Shown: one piece after another, positions 61,801-64,000 of the stretch
Layout: each line of letters starts with the position of its first letter
Numbering within the stretch: position 1 is the first letter of the stretch
Assembly (NCBI RefSeq): GCF_963975345.1
Contig: NZ_CAXBGE010000002.1
Location: 248,001 to 312,000, forward strand
Direction: 5' to 3'
Length of the DNA: 64,000 nt
Origin: Maricaulis sp963975345
Lineage (GTDB): Bacteria; Pseudomonadota; Alphaproteobacteria; Caulobacterales; Maricaulaceae
Notes under the pieces: model-generated
Seen by the model: the letters and a program-made list of their open reading frames with translations, nothing else
The model's database searches: none
What the model was told of the DNA's origin: nothing
Translations under genes and position numbers: made by a program

Positions 61801-62111
61801 GTGCCAACGTCAAAACGCGCCGTCACCATCACCTGATCGTCACTGGTCTGGGAATAGACATGCTCGACCGCGTCGATCGAGCGGACGATCGCCTCGAGCG
61901 GTTCGGTCACCAGCTCGACGCCATCGGTGGCGCGCAACCCGTCTGTGCGAACCATCACATCGACCATCGGCACAGAGATCTGCGGCTCTTCCTCGCGCGG
62001 GATCACCATCAGTGCCAGCAGGCCGACCGCCAGCGAGGCCAGCAGGATGAGCGGCGTCAGCGGCGAGTTGATGAAGGCCTTGGTGAGGTTTCCGGACAGG
62101 CCGAGCTTCAT
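58842..62111 (-). CDS. RND efflux transporter permease (AcrB/HAE-like)
   Basis: A 1089-residue RND pump with 12 membrane helices and two large periplasmic loops. The TM4 motif GILVDDAIVVIEN holds the proton-relay Asp pair, and the R/K and Thr relay residues are expected in TM10-TM11. The first helix (INSPLTPLILLASLAVGLLALMVIP) and the PREEEPQISVP segment are typical of the heavier HAE/RND group. It works with the overlapping membrane-fusion protein; no outer-membrane channel gene is here. Its place between rhodanese and DUF2892 suggests that it exports sulfur-stress products, which is inference. Confidence 0.93.
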   Translation of the reverse strand: MKLGLSGNLTKAFINSPLTPLILLASLAVGLLALMVIPREEEPQISVPMVDVMVRTDGLRATDGVELVTEPLEAIVRSIDAVEHVYSQTSDDQVMVTARFDVGTDPDTAVLRVHDRIRANMDRIPLGIPEPLVVGRGIDDVAIVSLTLSPKPGEAQHWDDNALYNIVEELRAAVLSVEDVGLSYIVGGRADQIRIEPDPERLSQYGVTLQQLAARIAEANRSFPAGDLTATDQTWSVIAGQTLQGIPDIGLLLVTTRDGRPVYVRDVATVVVGSMPTDARAWMLNREEGATEWNHLPAVTLAIAKREGANAVVVSEHILERVESLRGTLIPDGLDVTITRNYGETANEKANELLFHLALATISIVLLVTFVIGWREGAVVFVVIPTTILLTLFASNLMGYTINRVSLFALIFSIGILVDDAIVVIENIARHWAMRDGRSRVQAAIEAVAEVGNPTIVATLTVVAALLPMLFVSGLMGPYMAPIPVNASAAMIFSFFVAMVLTPWLMKVIAGGKPDKPGDETAHAHESEGPLGRLYRRVATPIIATRARAWTLLLVIGVLTLGSMGLFFTRTVTVKLLPFDNKSEFQVVIDLPEGATVERTERVLTEAADRLAALPEATSIQLYSGTSAPFNFNGLVRHYYLRNRPELGDLQVNLAPKSERDRASHEIALEARQLLDGLDMPEGTVVRVAEIPPGPPVMATLLAEIYGPDAETRRAVATEVRAAFASVPYIVDIDDSFGVPRPRLRIAIDQDSLEFFQVQQSDVYDTIQALIGGMPVGYSHRGEGRDPIEISVALPRSGRSWSERLASTPVPANALPGATGVVELGDVVSVTEEPGSYPIYRRDGRYAEMVMGELAGAYEAPIYGMGAVADALDARTWSEAVPQPVIRLHGQPASDAEPTLLWDGEWEITYVTFRDMGAAFMVALLGVYVLVVAQFGSFRVPLIILTPVPLTFIGIMFGHWIFGAAFTATSMIGFIALAGIIVRNSILLVDFIRHGAVEGEPLRETLLRAGAIRFKPILLTAIAAMIGAVVILGDPIFQGLAISLLFGLASSTLLTVLVIPAIYVVFKDPDVAYVPNTGDEPVQPQGSAS

Positions 62112-63109
62112 GGCTGCACCAGCAGGTCACCGGCGGCCAGACCGCCAAGAATTTCGACGCCCTCGGCGCTCTCGAGACCGCGCTGGACCACGACGTCGGT
62201 CTGCGAGCCGTCACCGTGTTGCAGCCGGACATAGTCAACGCCATAGCGGGTCGTCAGATAATCGGCCGGCACCAGAATGGCTGCACGCTGATCGACGGCG
62301 ACATAGACTCGCACGCGCTCGCCGACGAAATAACTGCCCAAGCCCTCGACCACCGCATCAGCGATCACGCGGCCGTCCTCGACTTGCGGATAGACTTGGC
62401 GGATATAGCCCGATGGCGACACATCGCCTGTCAGATCGGATACATCAACCATCACCGCATCGCCTTCGTGAATGCTGCGGGCATGCCGCTCGGGCAGACG
62501 CAGGCGCAGCAGATAGAGGTCTGATGCGATCACCGCGACGGCCTCACCGGGCAGCACGACACTCCCCGAGGTCACCGGAACCTGAAGTACACGGCCTGAG
62601 GCCGGCGCCAGCACATCGCCCTGCCGCGATTGTTGCACCACGACATTGCGGTTCTGGCGCGCAGCGGCAAGCTGGCCGTCGAGCACATCGACGGCGGTAT
62701 TCGCTTGATCGAGACGGGCTTGCGGGAAAATCCCGCGGTCAAACAGATCCTGGGCCCGGGTCAGATCAATCCGCGCCTGGGCCAGTTGCGATTCAAGTGC
62801 CGAGACCTGGCCATTCATTGCGCCGATCTGCGGCGAGATCCGGTCGTCAACGACAATAGCAAGGATATCTCCGGCCTCGACCGCCGCGCCTTCATCGACC
62901 CGCAATTCACCAATCGTGCCGCCGATCCGGGCGCGCGCGCTCACGACATCGATGCTCTCGACGGTCGCAAAAACAGCCTTACGGTCGACGACCTGCTGCT
63001 GAACGACGGTGTAGACCTCGCCCGCCTGGGCAACGGACGCGGCCGGCAGTGCCAAGGCCGCGAGGGCCGAGATGAGCATAAATCCGGTCAGTCGCATGGC
63101 AGGCCTCAT
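62108..63109 (-). CDS. RND membrane-fusion protein (HlyD/AcrA family)
   Basis: A 333-residue periplasmic adaptor with a signal peptide (MRLTGFMLISALAALALPAASVAQA). The beta-barrel and lipoyl parts show in GGTIGELRVDEGAAVEAGDIL and GDVLAPASGRVLQV, split by a coiled-coil hairpin (SALESQLAQARIDLTRAQDLFDRG ... DVLDGQLAAARQNRNV). It links the RND permease to an outer-membrane channel not found here. Both ATG 63109 (ATGA overlap with the rhodanese stop) and ATG 63097 (GAGG upstream) are possible. Confidence 0.9.
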   Translation of the reverse strand: MRPAMRLTGFMLISALAALALPAASVAQAGEVYTVVQQQVVDRKAVFATVESIDVVSARARIGGTIGELRVDEGAAVEAGDILAIVVDDRISPQIGAMNGQVSALESQLAQARIDLTRAQDLFDRGIFPQARLDQANTAVDVLDGQLAAARQNRNVVVQQSRQGDVLAPASGRVLQVPVTSGSVVLPGEAVAVIASDLYLLRLRLPERHARSIHEGDAVMVDVSDLTGDVSPSGYIRQVYPQVEDGRVIADAVVEGLGSYFVGERVRVYVAVDQRAAILVPADYLTTRYGVDYVRLQHGDGSQTDVVVQRGLESAEGVEILGGLAAGDLLVQP

Positions 63110-63462
63110 CCGGCTTGTGGGTCGATTATTGCGCCCGTTGCCGGGTCAATGGCGAGCGTTGACAGCCCGGCCTGCTTCCAGGCCATCAGCCCACCGCGGA
63201 TATGGGCGGTGATCGGGATGCCCGCAGCCCGGCAGCGCGCCAGAGCATCGGCGGAGCGCTTACCGGAGCCGCAATGGAAGATCATCTCGCGCGTTTTGTC
63301 TAACGGCAGGGCGGACGGATCGAATGTGGAGAGCGGAAACAGCAAGGCGCCGTGAATCCGCTCGGCGACATATTCTCGCGGTTCGCGCACATCGATCAGG
63401 ACGGCTTTTTTCGACTGCACCGCTTCGAGGGCGGTCTTGGGGTCCAGCTCGCGCAGGCTCAT
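63106..63462 (-). CDS. Rhodanese-like sulfurtransferase
   Basis: A 118-residue single rhodanese domain. The active-site loop HCGSGKRS places the catalytic Cys at residue 64; VLIDVREPREYVAERIHGA is the CDC25-like N-terminal motif. It moves sulfane sulfur between thiosulfate, persulfides and acceptors in the cytoplasm. It is divergent from the SqrR-like repressor and is the first gene of the RND operon, so it is most likely under that repressor. GGGAG precedes its ATG. Confidence 0.92.
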   Translation of the reverse strand: MSLRELDPKTALEAVQSKKAVLIDVREPREYVAERIHGALLFPLSTFDPSALPLDKTREMIFHCGSGKRSADALARCRAAGIPITAHIRGGLMAWKQAGLSTLAIDPATGAIIDPQAG

Positions 63463-63495
63463 CGGGGTATCTCCCTGGAGATGAAGAAAACATAA

Positions 63496-63539
63496 TTGAC
63501 AACTAATGTAGTGAAAGATATTTTAGTGTCAACTAATGT
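63496..63539 (+). promoter_or_regulatory. Promoter and probable operator of the SqrR-like gene
   Basis: TTGACA (63496-63501), 17 bases, then TATTTT (63519-63524) form a good sigma-70 promoter for the ArsR-family gene. The 10-bp sequence CAACTAATGT occurs at 63500-63509 and again at 63530-63539, 30 bp apart, overlapping the -35 end and the predicted start point. The pair looks like a repressor operator. Confidence 0.7.
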
Positions 63540-63550
63540 TTGGAGTCCTC

Positions 63551-63898
63551 ATGACCGCGCCCCTCAATCAGCCCCTCGATGACCGGAATTTCGCCGAGCT
63601 GCAACAACAGGCCGGAGACGCGGCCGCTTTCCTCAAACAGCTCGCGAACGAGAAGCGGCTGTTGATCCTGTGTCGTCTGGCGGTCGGCGAGGCGACGGTG
63701 TCGGAGCTGTGCGAGATGGCGGATCTGTCGCAATCGGCGATGTCGCAACACCTCGCCAAGATGCGCAGCGAAGGCCTGGTCGCCGGCCGAAAATCCGGGC
63801 TGCAGGTCCATTATTCGATCGCGGACGAGCGCTGCCACGGGATTCTCAAGCACCTGAAGCAAGACTTCTGCATCGCCGCCGATAGCCTGCCAGGCTGA
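63551..63898 (+). CDS. SqrR/BigR-type ArsR-family sulfide-responsive repressor
   Basis: A 115-residue winged-helix repressor of the ArsR/SmtB fold. The recognition region is VSELCEMADLSQSAMSQHLAKMRSEGLV and the wing RKSGLQVHYSI. Cys41 (in LLILCRLA) and Cys107 (in KQDFC) fall at the exact residue numbers of the two reactive cysteines of R. capsulatus SqrR, which form a di- or tetrasulfide with reactive sulfur and release DNA; further Cys are at 54 and 95. ATG 63551 has GGAG 5-6 bases upstream and gives that numbering. Next to sqr and rhodanese the call is strong. Confidence 0.92.
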   Translation: MTAPLNQPLDDRNFAELQQQAGDAAAFLKQLANEKRLLILCRLAVGEATVSELCEMADLSQSAMSQHLAKMRSEGLVAGRKSGLQVHYSIADERCHGILKHLKQDFCIAADSLPG

Positions 63899-63930
63899 AG
63901 CGGCTCCCCTCAACACTGAAGGAGCGTGAC

Positions 63931-64000
63931 ATGGCACATATCGTTATACTGGGAGCCGGACTGGGTGGCGTGCCGATGGCGCTCGAGGCCCGCAAGCAGG
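63931..64000 (+). CDS. sqr: Sulfide:quinone oxidoreductase family protein (partial, start only)
   Basis: The start of a flavoprotein cut by the right edge: the FAD-binding motif VILGAGLGGVPMALEARKQ is visible. The Rossmann start, GGAG in front of the ATG, and position after an SqrR-like repressor and facing a rhodanese suggest sulfide:quinone reductase, which oxidises sulfide to persulfide/polysulfide and feeds quinone. Only 23 residues are available, so a related FAD reductase is still possible. Confidence 0.65.
   Translation, partial: MAHIVILGAGLGGVPMALEARKQ

Noticed and set aside
60537..62234. 565-codon plus-strand frame inside the RND permease gene
   Set aside because: Asp/Arg/Gly/Gln-rich antisense translation of a membrane protein; no domain.
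63491..63510. A near-palindrome ACAT...ATGT as the SqrR operator
   Set aside because: Only 6 of 10 positions pair; the direct repeats CAACTAATGT are a better-supported operator candidate.

Overview
This 64 kb window is chromosomal DNA of a GC-rich Gram-negative bacterium, most likely a free-living (probably marine) alphaproteobacterium of the Maricaulales/Hyphomonadales kind. The grounds are an RpoE/ChrR-type (ECF11) sigma unit next to a cyclopropane-fatty-acid-synthase-like operon, a TonB-dependent receptor paired with a TPR-sulfotransferase, an NnrS/FNR-type nitrogen-oxide module, an SqrR/BigR-type sulfide regulator, and short palindromic repeats like those common in alphaproteobacterial intergenic DNA. 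The genus call is inference only. No phage, plasmid, CRISPR or rRNA features were seen; the one mobile element is an IS6-family copy beside tRNA-Ser.

Layout. 1-2.2 kb: end of an unrecognised gene, an exported MBL-fold hydrolase and a formylglycine-generating-enzyme-like protein. 2.2-14 kb (minus): a respiratory nitrate operon narK1-narK2-narG-narH-narJ-narI-ppiC, ending with an outer-membrane porin. 14-18 kb: a divergent Crp/Fnr regulator, mobA, moeA and a convergent nnrS; two FNR-type boxes sit in front of the regulator and nnrS. 18-25.4 kb: a MarR regulator divergent from a TonB receptor, TPR-sulfotransferase and BCCT transporter. 25.4-26.5 kb: an IS6-type element, a possible relic IS end and tRNA-Ser(GGA). 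26.7-36 kb: msrA, serB, serA, a DUF4287 protein, a periplasmic peroxiredoxin, lepA, a repeat-rich gap, a membrane dipeptidase and a secreted three-repeat protein. 36-46.3 kb: an Hpt protein, a CHASE4-GGDEF-EAL protein, an ECF sigma/ChrR-like pair facing an FAD oxidoreductase-DUF1365-Cfa operon across two matched promoters, and modABC. 46.4-57.2 kb: a class III CoA-transferase, proB facing proC-proA-putP, a FadJ-like enzyme, a double TetR regulator and TesB. 57.3-64 kb: an NADH:ferredoxin-reductase-like flavoprotein, then a sulfide/persulfide locus (DUF2892, RND pump, membrane-fusion protein, rhodanese) facing an SqrR-like repressor and the start of sulfide:quinone reductase.

How it fits together: nitrate enters through NarK1/NarK2 and is reduced by NarGHI, which needs molybdenum (ModABC) made into Mo-bisMGD (MoeA, MobA). 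The Crp/Fnr protein and NnrS deal with low oxygen and nitrogen oxides. Two further stress circuits, ECF sigma/ChrR (singlet oxygen or peroxide acting on lipids) and SqrR-like (reactive sulfur), show readable promoters or operators in the sequence. The most unusual items are a ChrR-like anti-sigma factor lacking most of its zinc ligands, an RND pump inside the reactive-sulfur operon, the MarR/TonB receptor/sulfotransferase/BCCT locus, and a compact inverted-repeat element whose arms contain the stop codons of both neighbouring genes.
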